64,000 nt of DNA from Acuticoccus kalidii (GTDB lineage: Bacteria > Pseudomonadota > Alphaproteobacteria > Rhizobiales > Amorphaceae). The notes beneath the pieces were generated by a model. That model had not been told where the DNA came from. It saw nothing but the letters and a program-made list of their open reading frames with translations, and searched no databases. The first letter of the stretch is position 1. Every line of letters begins with the position of its first letter. Both the position numbers and the translations under genes were made by a program. Of this stretch, positions 8,716 to 18,539 are shown piece after piece. Location of the stretch: the NCBI RefSeq assembly GCF_021556395.1, contig NZ_JAKGCS010000036.1, forward strand, positions 496,001-560,000. The letters run 5' to 3'.

Positions 8716-9471
8716 ATGAGCGTGGCGAAAGACAAATCAGCGGAGCGCGAGGGCGGTCTGTACGAAACGATCAAAGTCATCCTGCAGGCCCTGCTGATCG
8801 CGTTCGTGATCCGCACCTTCCTGTTTCAGCCATTCAATATCCCGTCGGCCTCGATGGTCGAGACCTTGTTGGTTGGCGATTATCTCTTCGTCTCGAAATA
8901 TTCGTACGGCTACAGTCGCTATTCGTTTCCATTCGGCTTCGTGCCGATCCCGGGGCGCATTCTCGGCTCGAATCCCGAGCGCGGCGACGTCGCCGTGTTC
9001 AAGCTCCCGAAGGACAATTCGACCGACTATATCAAGCGCGTGATCGGTCTTCCGGGGGACCGGATTCAGGTCAAGGAAGGCATCGTCTACATCAACGATG
9101 TCGCCGTGCCGCGCGAGCGCATCTCCGATTATGTCGAGGTCGACGCCAATGGGCGCGAGTTCCGCTCGCCCCGCTATCGTGAGACACTGCCGAACGGCGT
9201 GTCCTATGATGTGCTCGACAGCGACCCGAACGGCCTGTTCGACAACACCGACGTCTATGTCGTCCCGCCCGACCATTATTTCATGATGGGCGACAACCGC
9301 GACAACTCGACCGACAGCCGGGCGCAGCTCTTCGTCGGGTATGTTCCGTACCAGAATTTCGTCGGCCGGGCCGAGGTGATCTTCTTCTCGATCAAAGAGG
9401 ATACGCCGATCTGGCAGGTCTGGAATTGGCCATGGGCGGTCCGCTGGGATCGGATTTTTACCGGCTTGTGA
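8716..9471 (+). CDS. lepB: Signal peptidase I
   Basis: A 251-residue membrane-anchored serine/lysine protease that removes signal peptides from exported proteins. One membrane helix lies near residues 18-38. The catalytic Ser46 is in NIPSASM and the catalytic Lys107 in DYIKRVIGLPGD. The late motif GDNRDNSTDSR is present near 193-203. ATG 8716 has AAGGGG a few bases upstream and gives a short cytoplasmic N-terminus, so I prefer it to the GTG at 8653. rnc starts one base after its stop codon, so they are co-transcribed. Confidence 0.97.
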   Translation: MSVAKDKSAEREGGLYETIKVILQALLIAFVIRTFLFQPFNIPSASMVETLLVGDYLFVSKYSYGYSRYSFPFGFVPIPGRILGSNPERGDVAVFKLPKDNSTDYIKRVIGLPGDRIQVKEGIVYINDVAVPRERISDYVEVDANGREFRSPRYRETLPNGVSYDVLDSDPNGLFDNTDVYVVPPDHYFMMGDNRDNSTDSRAQLFVGYVPYQNFVGRAEVIFFSIKEDTPIWQVWNWPWAVRWDRIFTGL

Positions 9472-9472
9472 T

Positions 9473-10168
9473 ATGAAGCGGCGCGAGGATGGTCCTCTCG
9501 ATCGGTTGGAATCGGCGCTCGGTCACCGCTTTGCGGACCGGAAGTTGCTGGTCCAGGCGCTGACCCATGCGAGCGTCCATGATGACGGGCGCGGGGAGAG
9601 CTATCAGCGGCTCGAATTTCTCGGCGACCGGGTGCTCGGCCTCGTGGTCTCGCACCAGCTTTATGACCGGTTTCCCACGGCCGACGAAGGCGATCTCGCG
9701 CGCCGTCTCAATGCGCTGGTGCGCCGCGAGACATGCGCCGAGCGGGCGCGTATGCTGGGGATCGACGAAGCGCTCCGGCTCGGCACCGCCGAGGCGCTGA
9801 CCGGCGGGCGCAACAAGGCCGCGATCCTCGCCGATGCGTGCGAGGCTGTGCTCGCGGCGGTCTATCTCGATGCCGGCTTCGACGTCGCGGCCGAGGTGAT
9901 CGCGCGGACCTGGGCCCCGCTTCTCGACGTGTCGAACGAGTTGGAGCGCGATCCGAAGACCGCGCTTCAGGAACGACTTCAGGCCAAGGGCGCTCCCCCG
10001 CCGACCTATCGGCTCAAGGAGCGGCGTGGGCCGGACCATAAGCCCCATTTCGTGATCGAAGTGGTGAGCCGAGACAATGTACTTGCGATCGGCGAAGGTG
10101 GATCGAAGCGGGAGGCGGAGCAAAATGCCGCGCGGACCGCGTTGACCGGCCTGACCGAGGAGGCGTGA
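9473..10168 (+). CDS. rnc: Ribonuclease III
   Basis: A 231-residue double-strand-specific endoribonuclease for rRNA and mRNA processing. The signature YQRLEFLGDRVL carries catalytic Glu48 and Asp52. A second acidic pair lies in the ILADACEAVLAAVYLDAGF segment. A double-stranded-RNA-binding domain occupies about 160-229, ending with SKREAEQNAA. It is tightly linked to lepB upstream and era downstream, the classic lepB-rnc-era operon. Confidence 0.97.
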   Translation: MKRREDGPLDRLESALGHRFADRKLLVQALTHASVHDDGRGESYQRLEFLGDRVLGLVVSHQLYDRFPTADEGDLARRLNALVRRETCAERARMLGIDEALRLGTAEALTGGRNKAAILADACEAVLAAVYLDAGFDVAAEVIARTWAPLLDVSNELERDPKTALQERLQAKGAPPPTYRLKERRGPDHKPHFVIEVVSRDNVLAIGEGGSKREAEQNAARTALTGLTEEA

Positions 10169-11119
10169 TTGAACGACATGGACGACCCTGTGGCGCCTGC
10201 GGACGATGCCGCCGGCGCGGTGGAGACGACGACGCGCTGCGGTTTCGTCGCGCTGATCGGCGCGCCGAACGCCGGCAAGTCGACGCTCGTCAATGCGCTC
10301 GTGGGCGCGAAGGTCTCGATCGTCACCCACAAGGTGCAGACGACGCGCGCCGTCGTGCGCGGCATTCTCCTCGAAGGGGAAGCGCAGATCGTCCTCGTCG
10401 ACACGCCGGGGATCTTCGCCCCGCGCCGCCGGCTCGACCGCGCCATGGTGAAGACCGCCTGGTCGCACGCCTATGATGCGGATCTCGTGTGCCTGCTGAT
10501 CGACGCCCGCCGCGGGCTCGACGAGGCGAACGAGAAGATCCTCGAAGACCTCACCCAGGTCCGGATCCCGAAGCTTCTCCTCCTCACCAAGGTCGATCTC
10601 GTCGACCCGCCCGAGCTCCTCGTCCTCGCCGAGAAGGCGAACGCGGCGACGAAATTCGAGGAGACCTTCATGATCTCCGCGAAGACCGGGCACGGGGTCG
10701 AGGACGTGCGGAACCATTTCTCCGCCGCAATGCCGACGGGGCCATGGCTCTACCCCGAGGACCAGATCTCCGACATTCCGCTGCGCCAGCTCGCCGCCGA
10801 GATCACGCGCGAGCAGCTCACGCTGCGCCTTCACGACGAGCTGCCTTATTCGGCGACGGTGGAGACCGAGAGCTGGAAGGCGCTGCGTAACGGCTCGGTG
10901 CGGATCGAGCAGACGATCTTCGTCGAGCGCGAGGGGCAGAAGAAGATCGTCCTCGGCGAGAAGGGCAAGACCATTCGCGCGATCTCGATGGCGGCGCGGC
11001 ACGACATTGCCGAGATGGCGGGCACGCCCGTCCACCTCTTCCTCTTCGTCAAGGTGCGTCCCCGTTGGACCGACGACCCAGAGCGCTATCGCGAAATGGG
11101 TCTCGACTATTCGCGCTGA
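10169..11119 (+). CDS. era: GTPase Era
   Basis: A 316-residue GTPase needed for 16S rRNA maturation and 30S assembly. GTP-binding motifs are visible: G1 GAPNAGKST (31-39), G3 DTPGIF, G4 TKVD and G5 SAKTGHG. A C-terminal KH domain includes the GEKGKTIRAIS loop that binds the 3' end of 16S rRNA. The start is TTG 10169, directly after the rnc stop. GAGGAGG lies about 5 bases upstream, the right spacing, while ATG 10178 would be about 14 bases away. Translation is probably coupled to rnc. Confidence 0.96.
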   Translation: MNDMDDPVAPADDAAGAVETTTRCGFVALIGAPNAGKSTLVNALVGAKVSIVTHKVQTTRAVVRGILLEGEAQIVLVDTPGIFAPRRRLDRAMVKTAWSHAYDADLVCLLIDARRGLDEANEKILEDLTQVRIPKLLLLTKVDLVDPPELLVLAEKANAATKFEETFMISAKTGHGVEDVRNHFSAAMPTGPWLYPEDQISDIPLRQLAAEITREQLTLRLHDELPYSATVETESWKALRNGSVRIEQTIFVEREGQKKIVLGEKGKTIRAISMAARHDIAEMAGTPVHLFLFVKVRPRWTDDPERYREMGLDYSR

Positions 11120-11122
11120 CCG

Positions 11123-11896
11123 ATGGAGTGGCGGGGCGAAGCGCTGATCCTGTCGACGCGCCCCCTCGGCGAAAGCTCCAAGATCGTCGAGCTCCTCTCC
11201 GCTGAGCGAGGCCGCACCGTCGGCCTCGTGCGCGGGGCGCGGTCGAAGACGATGCGCGCCCTCGTCCAACCCGGCAACATCGTCACCGCGACATGGCGTG
11301 CCCGGCTCGACGACCAGCTCGGTACGCTCGCGCTCGAAATGGCGGAGGCGCGCGCCGGGCTCGTGATGCAGTCCGCCTGGGGGGCATTCGGTCTCGGCTC
11401 GATGGCCTCGCTGCTCGCTTTCCTACCCGAGCGCGATCCGCATCCGCGCCTTTATGCGGCGGCGAACGCGCTGATCTCGGCCTTCGCCCTCGCGCCGGCG
11501 GCAGGGGAGGCGGGTGTCCGCTTCGAGATCATCCTGCTCGAGGAGTTCGGCTTCGGGCTCGATCTCACCCGATGCGCGGCGACGGGAACGCGCGAGGATC
11601 TCGCTTATGTCTCGCCGCGCACGGGGCGGGCAGTCTGCCGGGCGGCGGGCGAGCCTTATCGGGACCGGCTTTTCCCGCTGCCAGCTTTCCTCGCGTCCGA
11701 TGCGCCGGTGGATGCCGAGGCGGTCGCCGCGGGCTTCCGGATGACGGGCCACTTCATCGCGGCGCACGTGGCCGCGCTCGTCGACAAGGCGGTGCCGGAG
11801 CCGCGCGAGCGGTTCGTGCGGGCGGTCGTCAAGGCGATCGCGCGGGAGGAGACGGGCGCCGGGGCTATCCACAGCCGCGACCCCGCCGTGGAATGA
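11123..11896 (+). CDS. recO: DNA repair protein RecO
   Basis: A 257-residue mediator of the RecFOR pathway that helps load RecA onto SSB-coated single-stranded DNA. The N-terminal OB fold starts MEWRGEALILSTRPLGESS and contains the GLVRGARSK segment. A helical C-terminal domain begins near residue 85. It starts 3 bases after era, the usual rnc-era-recO order of alphaproteobacteria. Length fits the family. Confidence 0.95.
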   Translation: MEWRGEALILSTRPLGESSKIVELLSAERGRTVGLVRGARSKTMRALVQPGNIVTATWRARLDDQLGTLALEMAEARAGLVMQSAWGAFGLGSMASLLAFLPERDPHPRLYAAANALISAFALAPAAGEAGVRFEIILLEEFGFGLDLTRCAATGTREDLAYVSPRTGRAVCRAAGEPYRDRLFPLPAFLASDAPVDAEAVAAGFRMTGHFIAAHVAALVDKAVPEPRERFVRAVVKAIAREETGAGAIHSRDPAVE

Positions 11897-11970
11897 TGGC
11901 GCTCCGGCGCACCGGCAAGGTTGCCAAAGGGCGCCGTCCGGCCGTAGCTCAGTTTTGAACGGAGGCGTGT

Positions 11971-14238
11971 GTGGCCGATTCCCTCATTCCGGACGATGGC
12001 GAAGCGATCGACCTCAAGCAGGCGCTCGAGGAGCGTTACCTCGCCTACGCCTTGTCGACGATCATGCATCGCGCCTTGCCGGACGTGCGGGACGGCCTGA
12101 AGCCCGTCCACCGCCGGCTCCTCTTCGCGATGCGCCTGCTTCGGCTCGATCCGGGGTCGGCGTTCAAGAAATCCGCCCGCGTCGTCGGCGACGTGATCGG
12201 TAAGTTCCACCCGCACGGCGACACCGCGGTCTATGACGCGCTCGTCCGCCTCGCGCAGGATTTCGCGGTCCGCTATCCGCTGGTCGACGGGCAGGGCAAT
12301 TTCGGCACGGTCGACGGCGATGGCGCGGCGGCGATGCGCTACACCGAAGCGCGCCTCACCGAAGTCGCTCGCCTCCTGCTCGACGGTCTCGACGAAGACG
12401 CCGTCGATTTCCGCGAGACCTATGACGGCTCGGAGCGCGAGCCGGTCGTCCTCCCCGGCGGATTCCCGAACCTCCTCGCCAACGGCGCGTCGGGCATTGC
12501 CGTCGGCATGGCGACCAACGTGCCGCCGCACAATGCGGCCGAGATCGCCGAGGCGGCGCTTCACCTCATCAAGCATCCGAATGCTCGGCTCGAGACGATC
12601 TTCGATCCGCAGAACGGCCCGATCCGCGGGCCCGATTTTCCGACCGGCGGCATCGTGATCGAGACCGCCGATTCGATGCTCGAGGCCTATCGCACCGGCC
12701 GCGGCGGCTTTCGCACCCGCGCGCGCTGGGAAAAGGAAGAGGCCGCGCGGGGTCTTTGGCAGATCGTCATCACCGAGATCCCCTATCAGGTCCAGAAGAG
12801 CCGCCTGATCGAGCGCATCGCCGAGCTTCTCGAACAAAAGAAGCTGCCGCTCCTCGCCGATGTGCGGGACGAGAGCGCGGAGGATATCCGCGTCGTCCTC
12901 GAACCGCGGGCGCGCAATGTCAACCCGGTCCTCCTGATGGAAAGCCTGTTCCGTCTGACCGACCTCGAGTCGCGCATCTCGCTCAACATGAACGTTCTGA
13001 TGGCGGGGCAGGTGCCGCGCGTCGTCGGCGTCGTCGAGGTGATCCGCGCCTGGCTCGACCACCTGAAGGAGGTGGCGGTCCGCCGCGCGCAGCACCGGCT
13101 CGAAAAGGTGGTCCACCGCCTCGAGGTGCTCGACGGCTTTCTCGTCGTCTATCTCGACCTCGACAAGGTGATCCACATCATCCGCTATGAGGATGATCCG
13201 AAGGCCGAGCTGATCAAGGCGTTCAGCCTCACCGACGTCCAGGCCGAGGCGATCCTCAATATGCGCCTCAGGTCCTTGCGCCGTCTCGAAGAGATGGAGA
13301 TCCGCAAGGAGCACGAGCGGTTGACGGCCGAGCGCGCCGAACTCGAAGCGCTGCTCGCCGACGAGGCCTTGCAATGGGACCGCGTCGCCGCCTCCGTCCG
13401 CTCCGTGCGCGATACGTTCGGCCCGAAGACCGAACTCGGCAAGCGCCGCACCACCTTCGCCGCCGCGCCCGAGGCGAACCTCGATGCCTATGCCGAGGCG
13501 ATGATCGAGCGCGAGCCGATCACGGTGGTCTTGTCTCAGAAGGGGTGGATCCGCGCCCTCAAGGGGCATGTGAAGGACTTTGAGAGCCTGCAATTCCGGC
13601 AGGACGACCAGCTCGGCACGTGGCTCCATGCGGAGACGACCGACAAGCTCCTCGTCCTCGCGACCGACGGGCGCGTCTATACGCTCGGCGCCGACCGGCT
13701 GCCCGGTGGGCGCGGCCATGGCGAGCCGCTGCGCCTGATCCTGGAGCTCGATGGCGGGGTGGAGATCGCCGCGCTCGTGAAGTTCCAGCCGGAGACGACC
13801 TGGCTGATCGCCTCCAAGATCGGCCGCGGCTTCCTCATCGCGGCCGACGATCTCATCGGCACCACGAAGCGGGGCCGTCAGGCGATGTCGCCGGCGGACG
13901 GTGACACCGCCTATCGTCTCGTCCCGGCGGACGGCGACCGGGTGGCGGTGCTCGGCGAGAACCGCAAGCTCCTGGTGTTCCCGATCGAGCAGGTTCCGAC
14001 CCTCGCCAAGGGCCGCGGCGTGCGCCTCCAGCGCTACAAAGACGGTGGGCTTTCCGAGGTTTGCACGTTCAAGAGCGAGAACGGTCTCGTCCTCGTCGGG
14101 CGGACGGGCAAGGAGACGGTGCAGCAGGTCGACCAGCTCACCGAATGGCTCGGCGAGCGGGCCGCGAGCGGGCGGCAAGCCCCGCGTAATGCCGTGGCGA
14201 TCGCCTCACAGAAGACGGCCACCGGCGCCGCCGAATAG
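11971..14238 (+). CDS. parC: DNA topoisomerase IV subunit A
   Basis: A 755-residue type IIA topoisomerase subunit that decatenates sister chromosomes with ParE. The breakage-reunion domain starts near residue 14. The HRALPDVRDGLKPVHRR region precedes the catalytic Tyr124 (AAMRYTEAR). The C-terminal third (about 480-740) is a weak beta-pinwheel domain of ParC type without the GyrA box. The start is GTG 11971, with GGAGG 6 bases upstream. A 74-base gap separates it from recO, so it may share or add its own promoter. Confidence 0.96.
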   Translation: MADSLIPDDGEAIDLKQALEERYLAYALSTIMHRALPDVRDGLKPVHRRLLFAMRLLRLDPGSAFKKSARVVGDVIGKFHPHGDTAVYDALVRLAQDFAVRYPLVDGQGNFGTVDGDGAAAMRYTEARLTEVARLLLDGLDEDAVDFRETYDGSEREPVVLPGGFPNLLANGASGIAVGMATNVPPHNAAEIAEAALHLIKHPNARLETIFDPQNGPIRGPDFPTGGIVIETADSMLEAYRTGRGGFRTRARWEKEEAARGLWQIVITEIPYQVQKSRLIERIAELLEQKKLPLLADVRDESAEDIRVVLEPRARNVNPVLLMESLFRLTDLESRISLNMNVLMAGQVPRVVGVVEVIRAWLDHLKEVAVRRAQHRLEKVVHRLEVLDGFLVVYLDLDKVIHIIRYEDDPKAELIKAFSLTDVQAEAILNMRLRSLRRLEEMEIRKEHERLTAERAELEALLADEALQWDRVAASVRSVRDTFGPKTELGKRRTTFAAAPEANLDAYAEAMIEREPITVVLSQKGWIRALKGHVKDFESLQFRQDDQLGTWLHAETTDKLLVLATDGRVYTLGADRLPGGRGHGEPLRLILELDGGVEIAALVKFQPETTWLIASKIGRGFLIAADDLIGTTKRGRQAMSPADGDTAYRLVPADGDRVAVLGENRKLLVFPIEQVPTLAKGRGVRLQRYKDGGLSEVCTFKSENGLVLVGRTGKETVQQVDQLTEWLGERAASGRQAPRNAVAIASQKTATGAAE

Positions 14239-14442
14239 AGGCGCTGCCGGCAGACGTCCGCGCGCCGCGCCGCGCGAGGCGGCGCCACGAAACCACCCCA
14301 TCGCGAATCGTAGGGGACGACGACCGCGAGGCGGACACGCGGCCGCATCGGCGCGCGACCGTCTCCGGTCGTGCCCGGTTGGGAAGCGGGGGCGGACGCG
14401 GCGCTATGGATGGAGGGAAGGCGGGGCCGTTGCGCGCCGCCG
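14239..14442. other. Gap between convergent parC and bpt
   Basis: This stretch of 204 bases has no supported gene. It is rich in GC palindromic runs near 14265-14285 that could help end transcription, but no T-run is attached. Confidence 0.4.
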
Positions 14443-15327
14443 TCAGCCGCGGATCCAGCCCTTCGGGCTCAGATGCTCTTGCGGTTGGAAGCGGGTCTTG
14501 TAGGCCATCTTCTCGGACCCGGCGACCCAGTAGCCGAGATAGACATAAGGCAGTCCGAGTTCGGCCGCACGGGCGATATGGTCGAGGATCATGTAGGTCC
14601 CGACGCTTTTGTCCCGATAATCCGGCTCGAAGAACGAATAGACCATCGACAGGCCGTCGCCCAAAATGTCCGTCAGCGCGCAGCCGATGAGGGGACCGCG
14701 GGTCCGCCCGGTGCCGGACAGGCGGTATTCGAACAGGCGCGTGTCGACGTGGGTGTCTTCGACCATCATCGCATAGTCGAGGACCGTCATGTCGGCCATG
14801 CCGCCTTCGGCGTGGCGCGAGTCGAGATAGCCGCGAAAGACAGAATATTGTTCCGAGGAGGGCAGGGCCGGCCGCTCACGCCGCTCCAGCGCGTGGTTCG
14901 CCTTCATCACCCGGCGCATGGAGCGCGTCCAATCGAACTCGTCCACCACGACGCGGACGGAGACGCAGGCGCGGCATCCCTCGCACGCGGGGCGATAGGC
15001 GATGTTCTGGCTGCGACGGAAGCCGCCTTGGGTGAGGAGGTCGTTCAGCGGCTCGGCGCGCTCGCCGACGAGATGGGTGAACACCTTCCGCTCCTGCCGG
15101 TGGGGCAGATACGGGCAGGGTGAGGGGGCGGTGAGGTAGAATTGCGGATGCTCTGTCAGCCGCCGGACTGTGACGCGGCGTCGCTTGCGAGGCGGCGCGT
15201 CTTGCCAATCGTCGGCGGGATGGGGCGCCGTGTGCTGGGCAGGGGCGATCGTGGCCGTGGTCCCCGCGGAGGATTTTTCCGGGGCAACGGTCTCGTTATC
15301 GTCGAATCGGTCGTTCGACTTCACCAT
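14443..15327 (-). CDS. bpt: Aspartate/glutamate leucyltransferase (arginyltransferase family)
   Basis: A 294-residue aminoacyl-tRNA-protein transferase that adds Leu (or Arg in older naming) to N-terminal Asp/Glu, marking proteins for ClpS-ClpAP degradation. The domain begins near residue 60 (PQFYLTAPSPCPYLP). It contains the Cys-rich CEGCRACVSVRV segment and the GNAT-like core (SKGW at the end). The first ~50 residues are polar low-complexity sequence beyond the usual N-terminus. A later start, such as a GTG in the VTVRRL region, is possible. It is the last gene of a minus-strand run hemB-ilvA-permease-bpt. Confidence 0.92.
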   Translation of the reverse strand: MVKSNDRFDDNETVAPEKSSAGTTATIAPAQHTAPHPADDWQDAPPRKRRRVTVRRLTEHPQFYLTAPSPCPYLPHRQERKVFTHLVGERAEPLNDLLTQGGFRRSQNIAYRPACEGCRACVSVRVVVDEFDWTRSMRRVMKANHALERRERPALPSSEQYSVFRGYLDSRHAEGGMADMTVLDYAMMVEDTHVDTRLFEYRLSGTGRTRGPLIGCALTDILGDGLSMVYSFFEPDYRDKSVGTYMILDHIARAAELGLPYVYLGYWVAGSEKMAYKTRFQPQEHLSPKGWIRG

Positions 15328-15398
15328 GAGCCTAAGTCGGCCTCCTTAGAGGGCCGCCAAGAACCGGCGTGCCCACACACTGTACCGCGGAGTCGCCA

Positions 15399-17201
15399 CT
15401 AGATTCCGTACCACCATGGGCCGACCAGCGAGAAAGTGACCCATAATAGCAGAACAAGTGGCCCGCCCGCGATGAGAAAGTCTCGGTAACGATAGTGTCC
15501 CGGCCCCATGACGAGGAGGTTGGTCTGATAAGCGACCGGCGTCGCGAAGGATGCGTTGGCCGCCAAGATCACTGTGACGACGAAGGGTTCGGCAGGCAAG
15601 TTAAGATGCGCCGCGAGACCCACCGCGATCGGCGTAAAAAGCACCGCCGCCGCGTTGTTTGTCAGAATATTCGTCGTCAGCGCAATGATCAGGAACAGCG
15701 CCGACATGACAACGCTGGGTGGCGCGTCGACCAGCACACGCAAGAGGGAGTCCGCCAATATGCGCGCCCCGCCTGTCGCTTCGAGGGCCGTGGCGGAGGC
15801 GATCGCCGAGGCGACGAGCAGGATGATCCGCCCGTCGACCACGCGGGCAGCCTGGCGCGTGTTGAGACATCGCGTGGCAAGCATCGCGAAAGCTCCGAGG
15901 AGCGCGGCCGCCACGATCGGCATGATCGACGAGCCGGCCGCGACGACGACCGAGGCGAAGATCGCGAGCGCGACGGGCGCCCGTCCACGCGAGGGAACGT
16001 CCGCCGCCGTCCAGTCGATGAGGAGAACGTCGCGATTGCCGCGAAGCTCCTCGATCGCATTGCGCGGTCCGGCGAAGAGGAGAACGTCGCCGGCCTCCAT
16101 CCTGATATCGGCCATCGGCAGGCGCGGCATTCGGCTCCGCCGCTCGATGGCGAGGACGACGCATCCCACCTCGCCCCGGAAGCCCGATTGCGAGACCGTC
16201 CGCCCGATGAGGCGCGACCCCGGTGCGACGATGGCTTCGGCGAGGGTGACGACACCGGCCGGGCGGTCGTCCTCCTTGTCGCGCATGACGTTCGACTTCG
16301 TGGAGAGGGCGCGCTCCAGCGCCTGACGCGTCGCGGCGACGATGACGATGTCGCCGGGCTGGAGCGTTACGTTCTCGAACGGGGGCAAATGGGGCCGCTC
16401 GCCACGTTGGACGAGACGCACCGTCATGTCCTTGAGCTGCGGGAACATCCCTTGTGTCGACGTCGCGCCGACGAGGGGGTGGCCGGCGCGGATCGGAATT
16501 TCCGCGATGAACTGCTTGCCCCCGCCGGCCTTCATCGCGTCGGCCATCGACCGGCGATTCTGCAGGAGCATCGGCATCACGAAGAGGACATAGGGAAGCG
16601 CGACGGCCCCCACCATCAGCGCGACGGGCGTGAAGGAGAAGAAGGTGAGATCCGCCGCGCCCGACACCCGCGCGACGTTCGCGGCGAGAAGGTTGGTCGA
16701 CGAGCCGATCAGTGTCGTCATGCCGCCGAGGATCGTGACGAAGGAGAGCGACATCATATAGCGCGATGTCGGCAGCTTCAGTGACATCGCGAGGGTCGAG
16801 ATGATCGGAATGAACATCACCACGACCGGCGTGTTGTTGAGAAAGGCCGACAGCGCCGCGATCGCGATGAAGGTGAGCGCGATGCCGGAGCGGTGGTCCT
16901 TGGCGACCCATTTGACGATCGCCTGGGCGGGCCGTTCGAGGGCGTCGGTGTGGAAGAGACCTTGTCCGACGACGAGGAGGGACATGATGGTGATGAGGCC
17001 CGGATTGGAAAAGCCGGCGAGAAGGTCCGCCGCGGACAGCGGGTGTTGCTCGGCGGGCAGCCCGATCACCACGAAAATGGTGATGTAGGCCGCCAGCACG
17101 CCGAGGCTGATGGCCTCGATCGAGTAGCGCTCGGTCGCGTAGAGAAAGGTGGACACGGCGATGACGGCGAGCGTCGCTGCCATCGCGAGTTGGGCTTCCA
17201 T
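15399..17201 (-). CDS. SLC13-family permease with two TrkA-C (RCK_C) domains
   Basis: A 600-residue anion permease of the DASS/ArsB-like group. About 10 to 12 hydrophobic segments flank a central cytosolic region holding two RCK_C domains, at about 215-285 and 305-370, both ending in GDIVIVAA- and GDVLLFAG-type strands. The NTPVVVMF and NNAAAVLF repeats are the family hairpins. The substrate is unknown; sulfate or dicarboxylates are typical. I start at ATG 17201, which gives a direct first membrane helix. A longer frame from ATG 17297 overlaps ilvA by 20 bases and adds 32 residues. Confidence 0.87.
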   Translation of the reverse strand: MEAQLAMAATLAVIAVSTFLYATERYSIEAISLGVLAAYITIFVVIGLPAEQHPLSAADLLAGFSNPGLITIMSLLVVGQGLFHTDALERPAQAIVKWVAKDHRSGIALTFIAIAALSAFLNNTPVVVMFIPIISTLAMSLKLPTSRYMMSLSFVTILGGMTTLIGSSTNLLAANVARVSGAADLTFFSFTPVALMVGAVALPYVLFVMPMLLQNRRSMADAMKAGGGKQFIAEIPIRAGHPLVGATSTQGMFPQLKDMTVRLVQRGERPHLPPFENVTLQPGDIVIVAATRQALERALSTKSNVMRDKEDDRPAGVVTLAEAIVAPGSRLIGRTVSQSGFRGEVGCVVLAIERRSRMPRLPMADIRMEAGDVLLFAGPRNAIEELRGNRDVLLIDWTAADVPSRGRAPVALAIFASVVVAAGSSIMPIVAAALLGAFAMLATRCLNTRQAARVVDGRIILLVASAIASATALEATGGARILADSLLRVLVDAPPSVVMSALFLIIALTTNILTNNAAAVLFTPIAVGLAAHLNLPAEPFVVTVILAANASFATPVAYQTNLLVMGPGHYRYRDFLIAGGPLVLLLWVTFSLVGPWWYGI

Positions 17202-17277
17202 CAAAGGTGCGCTCTGTCCACTGGCGTTGGTCTCCTGAATGTCGAGCCCGACCTTGTGCCGCAGTGCGTGCGCCGGG

Positions 17278-18525
17278 TCAAAAGCGGCCGTCCACATGGT
17301 CCGTCAAACGGACGGTGAGGCCTGTGTTCTGTAGCGCTGCGACGACAGCATCGGTGTGCCGATCGTCCCGCGTTTCGATCGTCAGGCGAACGGACGTCTC
17401 GCGTGCGAGGTGGGTGAGGCCGAGGCGGTTGTGGGTGACTTCCAAGATGTTGCCGCCCGCATTGCCGACGGCGGTGGTGAGGCGGGCGAGAACGCCCGGC
17501 TCGTCCGGAAAGTCGGCCTCGATCGAGATGATGCGGCGCTCGCGGGTGAGCTCGCGCACCATGATCGAAGCGAGAAGGCGGGGATCGATGTTCCCGCCGC
17601 ACAGGACGAGGCCGACATTGCGGCCGGCGAACGGGGCGGGATCGGTGAGCATCGCGGCGAGGCCCGCCGCGCCGGCACCCTCCGCCATCGTCTTTTGCAG
17701 CGTGATATAGGCGTTGACCGCCCGCTCCAGCGCCGGCTCGTCGACGAGGATGATCCGTTCGACGAGCGCGCGGATGATCGGCAGGGTGAGTTGGCCGACG
17801 GTCTTCACCGCGATGCCTTCGGCGAGCGTCGCCCCGCCGCATTTCGCCTCTTCGCCGTGGATCGCCGCATAGGCGGAGGGAAAGAGGCTCGCCTCGACGC
17901 CGATCATCCGAATGTCCGGCTTCACGTCGCGCGCGGCGATCGCGATGCCGCCGATCAACCCGCCGCCGCCGATCGGGACGACGAGCGTGTCGAGCTCGGG
18001 CACCTCTTCGAGCATCTCGTAACCGACTGTGCCTTGGCCGCAGATGATCTTTCGATCGTCATAAGGGTGGATGAGAATGCGGCCTTCCCGCTCGGCGAGC
18101 GCCTTGCAGGCGACGGCGCTCTCGGCGAGCGTTTCGCCCGCGAGGACGACGGTCGCGCCGTGCGCCTCCGTCGCCGCGACCTTCACGAACGGGGTGCGTT
18201 CGGGCATCACGATCGTCGCCGAGATGCCGAGCCGGGCGGCATGGTAGGCGACGGCCTGGGCGTGATTGCCGGCGGACATCGCGGTGACGCCGGCACTGCG
18301 CTCCTCGGCGGTCAGCGAGGACAGCTTGATGAAGGCGCCGCGCTCCTTGAAGGCGCCGGTCGGCTGAAGGTTCTCGTACTTCACCCAGACATTCGCGCCC
18401 GTGAGACGGGACAGGCGCGGCGCCGGGAGGCACGGGGTGCGCAGGACGACGCCGTCCAGCCGGCGGGCGGCCTCGCGGATCTCGTCCGGCGTGACGGGCA
18501 AGGTGTCTTGGGGCGCGTGCGCCAT
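17278..18525 (-). CDS. ilvA: Threonine ammonia-lyase (threonine dehydratase)
   Basis: A 415-residue PLP enzyme that converts threonine to 2-oxobutanoate and ammonia, feeding isoleucine synthesis or threonine breakdown. The PLP lysine is Lys60 in PTGAFKERGA. The phosphate-binding glycine loop is IGGGGLIGG near 186. A single ACT domain at about 335-410 resembles the shorter TdcB-like/IlvA form with one regulatory domain. Biosynthetic and catabolic roles cannot be separated from sequence. It starts 14 bases after hemB, so they are co-transcribed. Confidence 0.94.
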   Translation of the reverse strand: MAHAPQDTLPVTPDEIREAARRLDGVVLRTPCLPAPRLSRLTGANVWVKYENLQPTGAFKERGAFIKLSSLTAEERSAGVTAMSAGNHAQAVAYHAARLGISATIVMPERTPFVKVAATEAHGATVVLAGETLAESAVACKALAEREGRILIHPYDDRKIICGQGTVGYEMLEEVPELDTLVVPIGGGGLIGGIAIAARDVKPDIRMIGVEASLFPSAYAAIHGEEAKCGGATLAEGIAVKTVGQLTLPIIRALVERIILVDEPALERAVNAYITLQKTMAEGAGAAGLAAMLTDPAPFAGRNVGLVLCGGNIDPRLLASIMVRELTRERRIISIEADFPDEPGVLARLTTAVGNAGGNILEVTHNRLGLTHLARETSVRLTIETRDDRHTDAVVAALQNTGLTVRLTDHVDGRF

Positions 18526-18539
18526 CTGTCTCTGAAGGG

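Noticed and set aside
11938..11958. A tRNA-like 5' end (GGCCGTAGCTCAGTT) upstream of parC
   Set aside because: The D-arm-like match is not followed by anticodon, T-arm or acceptor pairing, and a full tRNA would run into the parC coding region.
11656..14178. An 840-codon minus-strand open frame over recO and parC
   Set aside because: It is the antisense shadow of parC, with the same GC-driven composition and no domain.
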